Assembly (NCBI GenBank): GCA_905147135.1
Contig: LR990043.1
Coordinates: 22,383,584-22,447,583 of the forward strand
Direction of reading: 5' to 3'
DNA: 64,000 bases
DNA from: Blastobasis lacticolella
Taxonomy: Eukaryota; Arthropoda; Insecta; Lepidoptera; Blastobasidae
In this document: positions 43,893-55,210 of the stretch, piece after piece
How positions within the stretch are numbered: the stretch's first letter is position 1
Layout of the letters: every line of letters begins with the position of its first letter
Translations under genes and position numbers: made by a program
The notes under the pieces: generated by a model
What the model was told of the DNA's origin: nothing
Database searches by the model: none
Seen by the model: the letters and a program-made list of their open reading frames with translations, nothing else

Positions 43893-44886
43893 ACAAAATA
43901 AAGAACGGCCCTCAACTGTCAACGGGTCAACTGGAAAAAATGCGCCATTTCCGTCACGCACACATTGACGTTACGTTTACAGGCATTCTCAAGCAGTTTC
44001 AAGCAGTGCTCGGTATGATTGTTAACGCGAGAATTCGTTGTGGTGTCGACTTAAATTGAATATTATTTAATTAAACGATATTATTATTGATAAAATAAAA
44101 GTACTTGTACGTAACTAAGATAACTTAATAACATACAAGCAACGCACGCAGAGTCCAAGAACTGATGGGTGACCATTTCAGACTTTGAGGGTAGTCGAGC
44201 TTCAGCACCGCTACGAGTTCTAATGCCGATGGTGAGGCGAGGTTAACCAAGGTCTTCCGCTAAAGACCCAAGGAAAAGTTGAACAGTTTCAGGCACCACG
44301 TGACAGTTTTTAACAGAATAAGAAACCGTAATGGCCACCTTAATTGTTCTAGTCGGTAGACAGGTATCTATTCTAATATAAAAAAGTCACTGGCCACCTT
44401 CCTTCTCCACTTTCAGATCAACTGACTAATACCATAATATTGCATTTTCATCAATTTACATGTGTATGAATATTTCAATTCAATTGATTACCGGGAATTG
44501 GGTCAAATCCCAGGTCAGGGAAAGGTTATTCTCAGGGTCTGATGATAGCCTCGGGTGGCGATGAATTTTTAAAAACTAAATAAGCAGATTATTATTACGC
44601 CTACTAAAGTCATAATGTCTAAAGCTGGTATGGAAAATCTAATACACTTAAACACAATCTGAACAGCTTGGGAAGCAATTATGATCACATTATGGCAAGT
44701 ATTAGATATTGGTCCTTTGCAAGGGACATGTTATTGTAAACGATCTATAAAATTCTATTCGATCTTTTAAATACTCTTTTCAAAATTCATAATAAATACA
44801 GTAGCAACCCTAGTGAGTCGGCAAGTTTAGGTAATAATTTTCGAAGGCGACGGGAGTGGACCTTCTGTTAGTTTTCTATTTTGTGA
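43893..44886. other. No gene seen
   Basis: Unassigned. Confidence 0.4.
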
Positions 44887-44988
44887 CATGACTCAGAAAG
44901 GAGGCATTGGTACAGGGACGCAGTAGGATTCGAACCCGGCACCTCTCGCTTACGAGTCGGATACCGTAACCACGCCAGCGGTGCTCCT
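44887..44988 (-). repeat. SINE-B head fragment
   Basis: 'GGATTCGAACCCGGCACCTC' and 'CGCTTACGAGTCGGATACCG', then 'ACCACGCCAGCGGTGCTCC', the promoter-bearing end of SINE-B in reverse. Confidence 0.75.
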
Positions 44989-45644
44989 AGTCAAGCTTCG
45001 TAGGACGTCGTTTCTGTCAACATCTTTAATGAAAAGTGCAGGCTAGGTTAGCCTACACAGATCCTAACAGCCCATCCCATACTCCGAAACCGCAACAAAG
45101 TAGCGAATTTTTAACACAAAGTGTATCATATTCCACCGGATCGGCGGATCTTGTCATAAAATCATAAATGGGGGCCCGTGACGTCATAAAGCGCCAGCGA
45201 CGTCCGCCGTATTCAATTTCGGCTGCAAATCCCGTAAAGTGATGCATTCAGCTGTTTTCCGAGTTAGCATGCATGAATGGCTTCGTTGGCATCCCGGTTA
45301 TCCAGGTGGGTTGGGGATATGTGGTTTTGTTGTCAATCGGGATGGGGATTTGGGAATAATTTAGGCAACTAGCTTTTGGATACGGCTCTGGCTGGTCTCC
45401 GTTTTGCTTAGGAAACTTATTTATGTAAGCACACAACGTCTTTGCCGTGATTGAATTTTCTGTGATCTCTATAACATTATAGCTGTCATAACATTAGAGT
45501 GTGGCTTCCTCAAACAGCATTCTAATCTAGTAGTAGTCGTGGCTGGTCTAAGTAGCTAACTAACTAATGCGGATTTGTATCATACGCAATGAGTATTAAT
45601 AAATAATAATCATCCCATTAGCGTCCATTTTCCGCTTGTAGGCT
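44989..45644. other. No gene seen
   Basis: Unassigned. Minus-strand frames at 45053-45247 and 45248-45436 show no domain. Confidence 0.35.
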
Positions 45645-45790
45645 TGGGGCCCGCATTGACCATATTCCAGGATTTGGCAAATCGGTGAGTTACAGTACTG
45701 TTACCGTGGTCGAGACCGGGTCATGGTTACACATATAATCGTTTGAATGTGTAGGTTTCATTACGATGTTTTCCCTCAACGTAATAAACC
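45645..45790 (-). repeat. SINE-B, middle part
   Basis: 'TTCCAGGATTTGGCAAATCG', 'GGGTCATGGTTACACATATA' and 'TAGGTTTCATTACGATG' in reverse. Confidence 0.65.
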
Positions 45791-46735
45791 ATACCAGTTG
45801 CAGTGAATAAATGTAGGCGCATTTCCCCACCATACCTGAAAATCGTGGCGTTAGGTATGTTTGCATATTCAATTCAATTCAATTCAAATAATTTTTATTC
45901 AATATAAATATTTTCAGAATACACTTATTGAAAGTCAGTAATAAACAACATAATCAATTATCAATAATAATTAATTGAAATTAAATACACATCACAAAAT
46001 ACAAAATGCATGTATGGTATGGCTACCATGTGTATAGTCATTAATATGTGACTTACTTAATATAAAATTTAAAATACCAGTATAATGTCATTATGTGATT
46101 ATAGAAACTGAATATTTCCAATAAACAAATTACAAAATTTGGCAAATCAGTTTCTTAAAAATTCGCATTATAGACCAACAAATGCAATATAATATAATTA
46201 AATTATCTTAATAAAAATGTCACGTCATTAAAATAAAATATCACATTAATCAAAATTAAAATAGCATATCAAATAAAATAAAAATGTCAAATAAAATTAA
46301 TAAAGTCAATTATCAAACAAAATCATAAAACAATTACTTTTCCCAAGGTTTTTTATCCTCAAGATAATCCTGTATACTATAATATGCTTTTCTAATCAGT
46401 GACTGTTTTATATATCCCACAAATGCATTGTCAGTCATATCCAACTACTTATTTATCTAGGAAAATATGTAAGAAAAGTTGCACACGATCTTATGTAGAA
46501 TGTTTGAATTCCACGATTATTATAAAACACTCTGGCCATCTAATTACCGCGAACAAACAAACTTAACGATTTTTTAATTAAATTAAAAACGTACATCCAG
46601 ATTCCGGCTGCCAGCTCCACAAGATCCTGACCGCAAACATTAAAGTACCAACAAAATAGTGAGAAAAAACGCTAAAAATATACAGCCCGCAATTACAGCG
46701 AACGTTGCTCCAGCTAATTGCTGGTTTTTTGCGTT
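45791..46735. other. No gene seen; AT-rich, possible LINE tail at 45868-45925
   Basis: Three AATTC units followed by 'AAATAATTTTTATTCAATAT' (45873-45905) look like a reversed LINE 3' end with a short repeat tail. The following 450 bases are very AT-rich, which is compatible with its 3' UTR, but no coding part is seen. Confidence 0.4.
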
Positions 46736-46803
46736 CGCGGAATAACGTTGCCCCCAAAAACGCCCCTTTTTGGGGGCTCGGGGGCAACGCAACGGATTCC
46801 GCG
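46736..46803. repeat. Nested palindrome with two competing stems
   Basis: The outer stem is CGCGGAAT (46736-46743) with ATTCCGCG (46796-46803), followed by CGTTGCCCCC (46746-46755) with GGGGGCAACG (46780-46789). Alternatively CCCCCAAAAA (46751-46760) pairs with TTTTTGGGGG (46767-46776). Both foldings use the CCCCC at 46751-46755, so they exclude each other. Confidence 0.85.
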
Positions 46804-46951
46804 TCCTTTGTTGGGGGCGGATTTATGATCTGCATATACGCTCATAACGACGCCAAGTAAAAACTAACAATAGCTCCAGTGAAAATATGAGCGCGCAGGA
46901 GGTTAAAACAATGAGTGCCTGGCTGCGGTTATGCGCTAGACGCAGTGGGTG

Positions 46952-47072
46952 GGACTATCAGTGCAGCAACTTCCAACGACACGACCATAACTGGAAACTG
47001 CATAAGATAATCTTCTTCAGGTTTATCTGAACTTGATACCACATCTAATTAGGACTATCAGTGCAGCAACTT
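46952..47072. repeat. Pair of 20-bp direct repeats, 100 bp apart
   Basis: 'GGACTATCAGTGCAGCAACT' at 46952 and again at 47052, immediately upstream of a SINE-A insertion. Confidence 0.85.
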
Positions 47073-47075
47073 TAA

Positions 47076-47330
47076 CGACCTGAGTAGTTTAATGGTCAAC
47101 AGCCGGTCTGCCACGCAAGAGGTCCCGGGTTCGATTCCCGGCCGGGCAGAAATTGAAATGATGAATCTTAATTTCTGTTACGGGTCTGGGTGTTTTATGT
47201 ATAATAAGTATGTATTTAAAAGTATTTAAGGAGTATATCAGTTATCTAGCACCCATAGCACAAGCTTTGCTGAGTTTGGGGCTAGATGGCGCTGTGTGAA
47301 TTTGTCCACGAATTTTTTTTTTATTTTTTT
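47076..47330 (+). repeat. SINE-A, full length
   Basis: tRNA-like head with an A-box in 'TGAGTAGTTTAATGGTCAAC' and a B-box in 'CGGGTTCGATTCCCGGC'. It is followed by 'AATTTCTGTTACGGGTCTGG', 'TAGCACCCATAGCACAAGC', 'GGGGCTAGATGGCGCTGTG' and a T-rich tail. Best copy for a consensus. Confidence 0.85.
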
Positions 47331-47349
47331 TTAACTAGAAACAGATGGT

Positions 47350-47590
47350 TCGTTTTGGCTAGAGCCGACCAACCGTCAAATGCAGTTGATACTAATCTTT
47401 ACGCAGTTTAAAATAGAGTCACTTTTGGGTGCGGGGCACGTGGTCGGACGTCCGACTAAGGTCGACTCGGCCGCGCATCCGAATTAATCCAAAATCCACT
47501 TTATTTTGTACATTGTAAGGATAGTATTAAACATAGTATTGATTACAACTGACGGTTGGTCGGCTACAAGCCAACTCGAATCCTCTGTTA
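47350..47590. mobile_element. Palindromic MITE, copy 2
   Basis: Same element as 40392-40609: 'AGAGCCGACCAACCGTC', 'GTTGATACTAATCTTTACGC', the centre 'ACGTGGTCGGACGTCCGACT', and right arm 'ACATTGTAAGGATAGTATTA' with 'GACGGTTGGTCGGCT'. The right arm has a duplicated piece ('AGTATTAAACATAGTATTGA'). Confidence 0.8.
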
Positions 47591-48547
47591 CTAGTATTAA
47601 GACTAACAGAACCAAATTATGAAAATCGATAGTGCATGGAGTCTGCATTCGGTGTAGAATGAATGTGTATCCTGATGACGATGAATCATCTGGATAGGTA
47701 CACTGATGCGGATAGGCTCCACCAATGATAGCTACTGCGTCCAACCGACGGTACTGGAAAAATTAACCGTATTAGTTGCGAGCCTGTTCACCACAGTTTC
47801 TATCTTTTTCGATTTGTGTACCAAGCTTGTGCCACAATTATCGAGTTTTTTGTCGTAACATTGTTGTGATGGCAAACATGATGTTGTGTAGCCGGCTCAC
47901 TTAGTAAAGTCTGTTCCCTTACTTATGTCAACAGGTATATCGGTGGTTTTGTATGAACATTATAGACTGCACCAAATAGCAAAATGAATAGGTATTGTTA
48001 TAATAGTTTCGTTGGTAACTTTTTGTATCAATGATACTTCGATTCAATTCGATTGACTTTCCTTAGTCACACACAGTAACTGCTGCCTAAGAGTTTCGAT
48101 TGAACTTTGAATTTTCCTTTGCAGTCTATAACTTTATTTAAGTCACGGCTTTTAATTTTTTTAAATACCCCATGTAGTTTATGTTTCAAATTAGCATAAA
48201 TATGCGTATGATATAAATGTGAAATCGTACTCATTTTGAACGGTGCAGTTTTATTGTTAATTCATAACCACTAGTGTACCTGGTGGTGTGGTGGTGTGGT
48301 AGCATTAGTTAGGGAAGACTGTAAGAGAATTGTTTTTTTTTTAAATGGCACCTCCGTGGTGCACTTCACTATCCCCAAAGATAATCTAATGGAGTCGCTA
48401 ATAGATCGCACTATCGTGATGGCCAACGTGAAATTATTCGTCGACATGAATTTTTTCCACGACAGCCACTTAGTCAAAATCATATTAAAACATAAATGTC
48501 ATTTCATTAGCTTTCCAATAAAACTGATATTAAATACATTTTTCTTT
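47591..48547. other. No gene seen
   Basis: Unassigned. The overlapping frames at 48271-48556 on both strands carry no known domain. Confidence 0.4.
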
Positions 48548-48936
48548 AAAAAATAATAAAAATAAAATAAAATATATTTATTCAGGAAAGATTTGTACAA
48601 AAACAGTGTTACAGTGGGTTCACTTAGTGTAAATTGCTAAGACTATTTGCACAAATTTATTTTTAAACCCTGAGATCCAAACTAGGCCATAGCCTGTATC
48701 TTGGATGTCAGTGTTCTGCCGTAGAAGCTATTTAATTACTATAATTTTAACAACCACATTTACTTGTAGAGTTATGTCACTAATGTATGTACTTAAAAAC
48801 GAGTGTGGGAGGAGTAAGGGTGTGTGTGAGTGTGTGTATGTGTGCACGCGCGCGTGCGTGTGTGTGGTTATGTGTGTGCATGTGTGTGTATGTGCGTGTG
48901 TGTGTGTAAGTAAATTAATGTATATACCAACGGTCA
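48548..48936 (-). repeat. 3' UTR and A-rich tail of the LINE at 48937, with a TG repeat
   Basis: On the minus strand the element ends in repeated AAT/AAAAT units next to 'CCTGAATAAATATATTTTAT', which includes AATAAA. A dinucleotide tract rich in TG with an internal CACGCGCGCGTGCG (48814-48910) lies within this UTR. Confidence 0.7.
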
Positions 48937-49947
48937 AGAGCTGTTAGGCAGTAAGCTTTCCGTCTCGTCGTAATTGAGTTGCTGTAGCCAATCTTTCAAT
49001 TTCGATTTGACCTCAAACGTATTAAGCTGGTGAATATCCAAAACTTTATTGACACTATTATAGATAATGTCGAGAGGAAAATTTAGTTTTGTGTGGATGG
49101 ACGGGGCAGACTCTATATTGTGATTTCCTTTTCGAAGGATCTGGGGGTGGAACCTCAGGATGTTTGCGTGTAATAAGTCGCAAAACAAACAGCTGTCTGA
49201 TTGTTAAATGTTTGTAGGTTGAATACAACTCCCTGGTTGAAAATCTGAGAGGTTTAAAGTGCATAATTTTCAACACCGCTCTCTGTGCTCTTTCGACCTT
49301 TATAAAATGTGATTTTGCTGCACAACCCCAGACTGGTATGCAATAGGTGATTATTGATATACAAAGAGCGGAATAGACCATATTTAGGGTTCCAAGATCA
49401 GCTGAGTGTCTGAGTATTTTAAAAATGTGTATGAGACGTCTTAGTCTAGTTGTAAGCATGTGAATTTGGTGTTTCCAGTTCAGATTGCGATCAATGTAAA
49501 CGCCAAGATATTTGATGCTCTCGGTTTGCGATATGGGGAGACAAGTACAGTTGTTGTCACGATTACAATTTGAGTGGACGCAGAGTTTATAATTGGATGG
49601 TGGTAGTGAGTTAGTTCGAATTGAAAAAGGGACAAAAAACGTCTTAGAGAGATTTAGCGTGAGTAAGTTTTGGATAAGCCAATCGTTAATTATATTTAGG
49701 TTGTTTTCTGCAGTGGTTTTGATTTCAGCCCAATCTGATCCATGGATAACGATGGCAGTATCATCCGCATATGTAAATATGGCGCAATTGGGGAGATTAA
49801 TATCGCATAGCTGGTTTATGTATATCAAAAACAGTGTAGGTCCAATTATTGATCCCTGAGGAACGCCGTACTCAATGTGCGCTTCATCGCTCGAGACATT
49901 GTTAACCTTGACCGTCTGAGAACGATTACTGAGATATCTTTTTTATA
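48937..49947 (-). pseudogene. Non-LTR retrotransposon reverse transcriptase, 5'-truncated, one frameshift
   Basis: The frame opens after a stop near 49950 with 'RYLSNRSQTVKVNNVSS', then 'YGVPQGSIIGPTLFLIYINQ', the catalytic YADD within 'CAIFTYADDTAIVIHG', 'LNLSKTFFVPF', 'KYLGVYIDRNLNWKHQI', 'YCIPVWGCAAKSHF' and 'VERAQRAVLKIM'. The main open part is 49058-49945. Near 49060-49075 a one-step frame change leads to the C-terminal tail 'NTFEVKSKLKDWLQQLNYDE', ending at 48937. N-terminal fingers and endonuclease are absent. It is a different LINE family from the one at 5439. The short open frames on the plus strand are shadows. Confidence 0.85.
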
Positions 49948-50159
49948 TTTCAGTTTGAAAACCCCAGTAAAAGATATTGGGTACTCAATTTAAGATCTGT
50001 TGATAATTAATATTTTTACCTATTTTTGGTTTTATTTAAATTCAAACACGAGTGTCTTGCTTCGGGACACTGCAGGTATACATAGTTGTGACCAGATTTT
50101 AGGATTAGTAATGTACAATATATTTACTTCAAAATAACTGGCCTCCATTTAGAAAGTGG
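49948..50159. other. No gene seen
   Basis: Unassigned sequence beyond the truncation point of the LINE. Confidence 0.4.
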
Positions 50160-50340
50160 CAATGTGGCAAACAAGCTTACGGCCTGCCTGATGGTAAGTA
50201 GTCACCGCAGCCAATGGACGTTTGCAATACCAGGGGCATCACCCACGCGTTGCCGACCCCGTAAAAACCTTTTAACCCCTTTCTTGAAGAACTCCATGTT
50301 GTACTCTCCAGGGAAAACCTCTCCAGGTAGTTCATTCATT
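50160..50340 (-). repeat. LINE 3' end, family F2
   Basis: 'GGCAAACAAGCTTACGGCCT', 'CAGGGGCATCACCCACGCG', 'GACCCCGTAAAAACC' and 'TTGAAGAACTCCATGTTGTA'. On the minus strand part of 'MEFFKKGVKRF' is readable. Confidence 0.7.
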
Positions 50341-51199
50341 TTACATGTATAGTTTAAGTAGCAAAACTGTGCATCATCTAAAAAAGTTCTAACATAGACA
50401 TACAGGTTATAGCTAGTGTCAAATAAGAAGAGACTTGGCGGGTCACGTGGTTCGACTTGCGCTGCATACGATTACCTGCGCGAAATCCCCTCCACTGCCA
50501 TTAGACAGTGGAGGGGATTTTCATTAGTCTTCTTACGTTACGCGGGGTATACTGTGCCCATTTTTTGAGAACAAGCCAACATGTTATCAACAGTAGACTT
50601 GGTAATCTTACTGTAGGTAAAACAATTAGTTCATGAGAAATACTTTCTGAAAACCTAGCTTTTTCTTTTCTTCTTACTAATTTTCTTACTGAAATAAGCA
50701 CTTTTAGATATAATCCTAAAAGCAAATGAACAAAATGGCATTGTTAGGATACTGAGTATTGGCAGCGCTGTACTGTCGCAGCGTCGCCGTCGAAAAGTCT
50801 CCATTCAATGCTAAACAATGTTCGCTTTAATTAACGTACCTGGCAATATTTTTTGCAATATTCCAGCATATTTTTCGCCGTGTCTCATATGTTTCTATTG
50901 TACGAGAAATTCACAATAAAGTCATTTTAGCGATATGACAAGCAGTTTTCGGGGAAAGGTATCGTAAGAATTATATACTGCCCGTGACAGTCTACTAACT
51001 ATGTGACCTGAGTCCCTTTCACATCGGTGAATAGTATACTCGTCGTAGACATCAAGACATTGTACAATTATCTTGTATGATAGGCTGGGTGCCTATGTGT
51101 GGAAGTACTATAGTGGATTTGTCTCAATTTTGAATTTCTATGTTAATAACAGATAACTTATTTTATTATTTGTAACCAAACGCACAGCGCCCGCACAGC
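50341..51199. other. No gene seen; strong hairpin at 50483-50520
   Basis: AAATCCCCTCCACTG (50483-50497) pairs perfectly with CAGTGGAGGGGATTT (50506-50520) across an 8-base loop. No T-run or promoter identifies it as a terminator or RNA gene. The rest is unassigned. Confidence 0.5.
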
Positions 51200-51305
51200 C
51201 ACCGTGTCGCATCCGCGTACTCACCGCGTCGTGTGCGCGCCAATAGGGTAGACTGCACGTTTTCTAACCGGTTGCTACGCGGTGACTATGCGGTACGACA
51301 CTCCA
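51200..51305. repeat. GC-rich fold-back repeat
   Basis: 'GTGTCGCATCCGCGTACTC' on the left and 'GGTGACTATGCGGTACGAC' on the right are imperfect inverted copies. The same motifs occur at 61420-61545. The surroundings are AT-rich. Confidence 0.55.
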
Positions 51306-52860
51306 ATACCTGACCCGATGACACAGTGGCGTTACTGTCAGCCCAAAAGCCGGGCTTGCCTTATAAAAATAATTATCGATACAAAATCAAAGATAATGCG
51401 AGCGCGAACTATTTAAAGTTCGCGCTCCTAATGCTTTTCAAACTGCCGCGCCGCACAGCAGCGCCATCGTGCGCCTAGGTTACGAAACACGCTCCGTACG
51501 CACACGCAAGTTGAGGAAATTGAGACTCGGTCAGTCATCTCGCTCGCACGCGCTGGCTTGTAAGCGGGCTTTGATTCCGGCCGGTATGTCTCTTTCTTAC
51601 ATATGAAAACTGTCCTATAATGAGATATAACTATACGTTTGTTTATATAGTCAATTGTACGAAACTTTAAGCCCTGCATGCGTATGAAGTTGTACACGGA
51701 TCTTTGAAAATGGCAACTTCGCGCATGCGCAGTAGGTACGTTTGTTGAATGATGTAATACGTATCAACTTCACTATTGTTTTGTTTGAGCCGTTTGGGCG
51801 GATAAGTAATTAGATTTTTGTTGTGTTTGTGTTGTGTTTTGCAGTAAAAGTGATTTAATTAGATTGATCAACAATAGACGAAGTAAAGTCCCTTGTGATG
51901 GTTTAAAATGTGCACAAGTTTTGATTTGCATGGAAAAGGTAAAGTTTTTAATCATTTCTCAGAAAATAACAAATTATTTCCTTATATGTATTCCTATTAT
52001 ACCTATTTCTCAGATGAGTAAATCGCTTATAAGACAATTTCATAGATCGGTGTACCAAACTCATTGAATTGTTGGTTGTCTCTCTCACAAGTTATATTGC
52101 TGATATAAAACTGAAGAGTGATAAGTGAGGATTGATCAGTAATGTGGCAAGGAGATGGATTTATTTTTAATAACCGTAAAAACTACACAAACTTCATCTC
52201 TCGGCTTGCCTTACTCTGAACCCCTAGGCACGCCACTGCGATGACACCGACATGTCATTATTTATTCTTCATCAAAATGAAGTGCCATAATTTATATACA
52301 GTTCCAGTTTTGGCCACCAGGTCAGATTAGTTTGTGGTAGTTGTATGCGGTTTGTAAGCGGCGACGTATAAGCAGTCGTCTTGTGCATCACTGTCAACCC
52401 AGGCGGTTCTGCCTTGAACAACACGACCAAAGCTAGTTAGAAACAATACTTACACACCATACTCACATACACATCACAACTATTCCACCGACAAAAACGA
52501 ATAGCGCCAACCAACAGTTCCATCGATACATCGCAACCGTCCAAAGTTTTTACGTTACTCGCGAGTCTGGAACAAAGGAGCGGGGAACAACTTTCTTTGC
52601 GCTTGTCTGAAGGAATAACGCGCAACATGTTGTGTCCCTGTTCTCTTATAATATATAACTCCATTGCAGTAAAGATTGATACATTCTTTCAGTACCTAAG
52701 TTGCCTTACATTGGCAATCGCGGACTTTGACCTCTCAGTTGGATTTAATTTTTAAATGATCACATCAATTGCTATAATGATCGTATTCGTTAGAGCTTGA
52801 TGCAAGTAGAAACGTTCTAAATATTTTTCATGTGATTTTCATGAAAAATGTCTCGAGAGC
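51306..52860. other. No gene seen; small hairpin at 51400-51427
   Basis: GAGCGCGAAC (51400-51409) pairs with GTTCGCGCTC (51418-51427), and 'TAATGC' lies on both sides. No frame or known repeat was recognised in the rest. Confidence 0.4.
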
Positions 52861-53215
52861 GACGGAGGCTGAGTGGTAAACATACCAGATCCCACTGCGG
52901 CCATATACCAATGTCTTTTTTCTGAGTTATGTACATTAGTTGAATGCTAACCGATGCCCTTACTCTTGAAACCTGCATGCATTCAGGCGATTGAGTGTGT
53001 AACCATAATGTACTTATATTTTACATGTAATTAACTGCTGTTAAACTGTGAAATGAACTAATAAATAAATAAATATAATCTGGTCAGGTTCCCCTGGTAG
53101 CAGGGTCACGGAGGACAGATGGCAGTTGCTCCAGTGTAATTATCTTATCTGCCAAACCCTGGATCATGGTCAAGGCGGACCCCGAGAGCGCGAGAACACA
53201 ACCCGGACATTAACG
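52861..53215 (+). repeat. SINE-B in two pieces
   Basis: The head and first half (52861-53005: 'GATCCCACTGCGGCCATATA', 'TTATGTACATTAGTTGAATG') and the second half (53078-53215: 'AATCTGGTCAGGTTCCCCTG', 'CCTGGATCATGGTCAAGGCG') are separated by about 70 AT-rich bases ending in AAAT units. It is either an insertion or local decay. Confidence 0.7.
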
Positions 53216-54385
53216 CCATGAAGATGAGCATGACCGTAAAGAGCCGTAGAGCCTAAGATGAAATGCCTCATGCCTGTAATGGCGTTGGCATTCGTTAATT
53301 TCTTTTTCACGGTTATAGGAGCTGACCAAACGTAAAACTCAAATAAATAAGTATAGAATAACATCCTTCGAATGCAGTAGTGAATGCACAGCATAGCTAA
53401 TATTCATTTTACAACACGTCACTGGGATCATCAACGGACGCGATAGATCTCCCAACTCATCTTATTCATACAACAAATTCAGAATGTCGTTTGTGTCGTC
53501 CAATGGCCATCGTGCGATCTTTGCATGAGCTCTCACATTCACTCCACGTCGGCAAGATACACATTTGCCGTGGCCTTTGTGCTGAGAGAGACTCAGCGTA
53601 GATACCAATGATACTGTATAGGTTCTTAAAGGCAGGTGGCCCGTTTGTCTTTTGTTTATTTTCAAGACAGACGAAACTCGAGCGCGTTGCTCACAGAATA
53701 AGGGCCTATGTCGTAGCAAGCGTTATGGAAGACCGTCCGAAAAAGTGTTAATTTTGATACATTTGTGCTTGTTATTAAAAAACGACCCCCAAATAAAAGT
53801 TAAGCCGAGCGAATTTGTCTGTAAATATTTTATGTAAAATGTCAGTAGTTAAGTCATCCTATTGAAAAAAATATTTCAAACCGCGGTAACTTTTGGATGT
53901 TTTTTTATCGAGTGAAGTTCATTAAATCTTGTAACATTTAGCGGAATACATTTATTTTTTTGAGAATTTAAAACGCGATTTTCTATGCCTCAGATTTTAT
54001 GAAAATATCCAAATTCCGAGATACCTGGCCTTAATCAGCAAAGTATTTCCAATCAATACTTCTCTAAGTAAATAACGCTCTCACAGTATACGCATATAAG
54101 TGGACGCACTGCGATCTCTTCATTCCGTTTTCGTAATTGCGGTTTCGTAAGTCACTACGAAAGAGGAATTATTTGTTGAATACATCTAGAATCTAGAATT
54201 AAGTACCTATTATTATTTGTGCAAGAGTTGTAAATATGTGCCTTGATTTTATTTGTACCCATTTACTATAAGTAGGTATGTTGTATTTTTAATTAACTTG
54301 TAACTTTTAATTAATTTTATTTGAATAAATAATTTTTTTTTTATCTTTATGATTGGTCAATTTCGGTTATGTTTAAGACGCTTAC
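53216..54385. other. No gene seen
   Basis: Unassigned. Confidence 0.4.
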
Positions 54386-54470
54386 TGTCGATCGCCACTC
54401 AAGTATTGTCAGTTGAAACCATTCGCGTGCACTGAGTCCTCATAGTAACGTGTCTGAATACATGCGTTAC
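54386..54470 (-). repeat. Fragment related to the MITE-like element at 36028
   Basis: In reverse: 'ATGTATTCAGACACGTTACT', 'GTGCACGCGAATGGTTTC' and 'ACTTGAGTGGCGATCGACAG' follow the order at 36035-36115. Confidence 0.5.
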
Positions 54471-54929
54471 TTTTTCTCTCTCATTAAAGAAAGACATTTA
54501 GCCCGGTTCTCCGTATTTCAAAGTAAATGCTCCGCCCGTTTTATTTCAAACCAACGTTTCCTATAAAAGACATGAGTAAATTCACTAAAACCACTTTCTT
54601 CTGCAGAAAAACAGTACGGAAGCCATGAGGAGGAACAGAGACGACCTTACTGTCAATTCGATTTATTTTAATTCGCTTCCTTCTACGGCTTTTCCGCCGT
54701 TTTTCTCCCGTAGGGCTGGCAGTGAGCGGGCTAAAATATTGGTAGAAAAGAAAATGGTTATTTTATTTTTCTTTATTGTGGAAAACAAACAGCTTGCAGT
54801 TATTTACATTGATTGCAAAATAAGAAATTGAGCAGATACCTAATCGTATAGTTTTCATTTATCGACTCAATGATGATAATACTGTAATAATAAGTCGCCC
54901 TTTCTTTCTTTATTTGTAATTAGACTAGC
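54471..54929. other. No gene seen
   Basis: Unassigned. The frame at 54625-54831 has no recognised domain. Confidence 0.35.
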
Positions 54930-55210
54930 CAGGCACCTGATAAGTGGCAAGTGATGATGCGGCCGAAGATAGAGCAGGCCTGTCTAGGAACAGCCTATTC
55001 ACTCTACCCTTAAAGGCGTCTAAGGTACGGCTAAGGTTTTTAACGCTTTGCCGGCCAATGTGTTCCATGAACAATACAACCTGGACTCCTTCAAAGCCAG
55101 AGTCTGTTTTTGAGAGGCTGTTTCTGGACATGCTCAGTCCTCGGGGGCATCGTGAGATGGTTCTTAAATGCCTGGTCGAGACGATATGCTTCTACGATAT
55201 TTTCACCACG
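54930..55210. pseudogene. Two LINE C-terminal fragments in inverted orientation
   Basis: The minus strand at 54930-55025 encodes 'LDAFKGRVNRLFLDRPALSS'. The plus strand from about 55030 encodes 'ALPANVFHEQYNLDSFKARV' and, after a stop, further LINE-like sequence. Both represent the same end of a jockey/CR1-type polyprotein, so two pieces lie tail to tail. The minus-strand 3' UTR is related to that at 63540-63700. Confidence 0.55.

Noticed and set aside
47085..47150. Possible tRNA gene
   Set aside because: A and B boxes are present, but the cloverleaf is imperfect and the sequence continues into the SINE-A body, so it is a SINE head.
48705..48947. 80-residue frame rich in Cys and Val
   Set aside because: Direct translation of the TG microsatellite.
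54930..55131. Minus-strand 68-residue frame as a host gene
   Set aside because: Its sequence matches LINE C-terminal segments and lies beside an inverted partner of the same kind.
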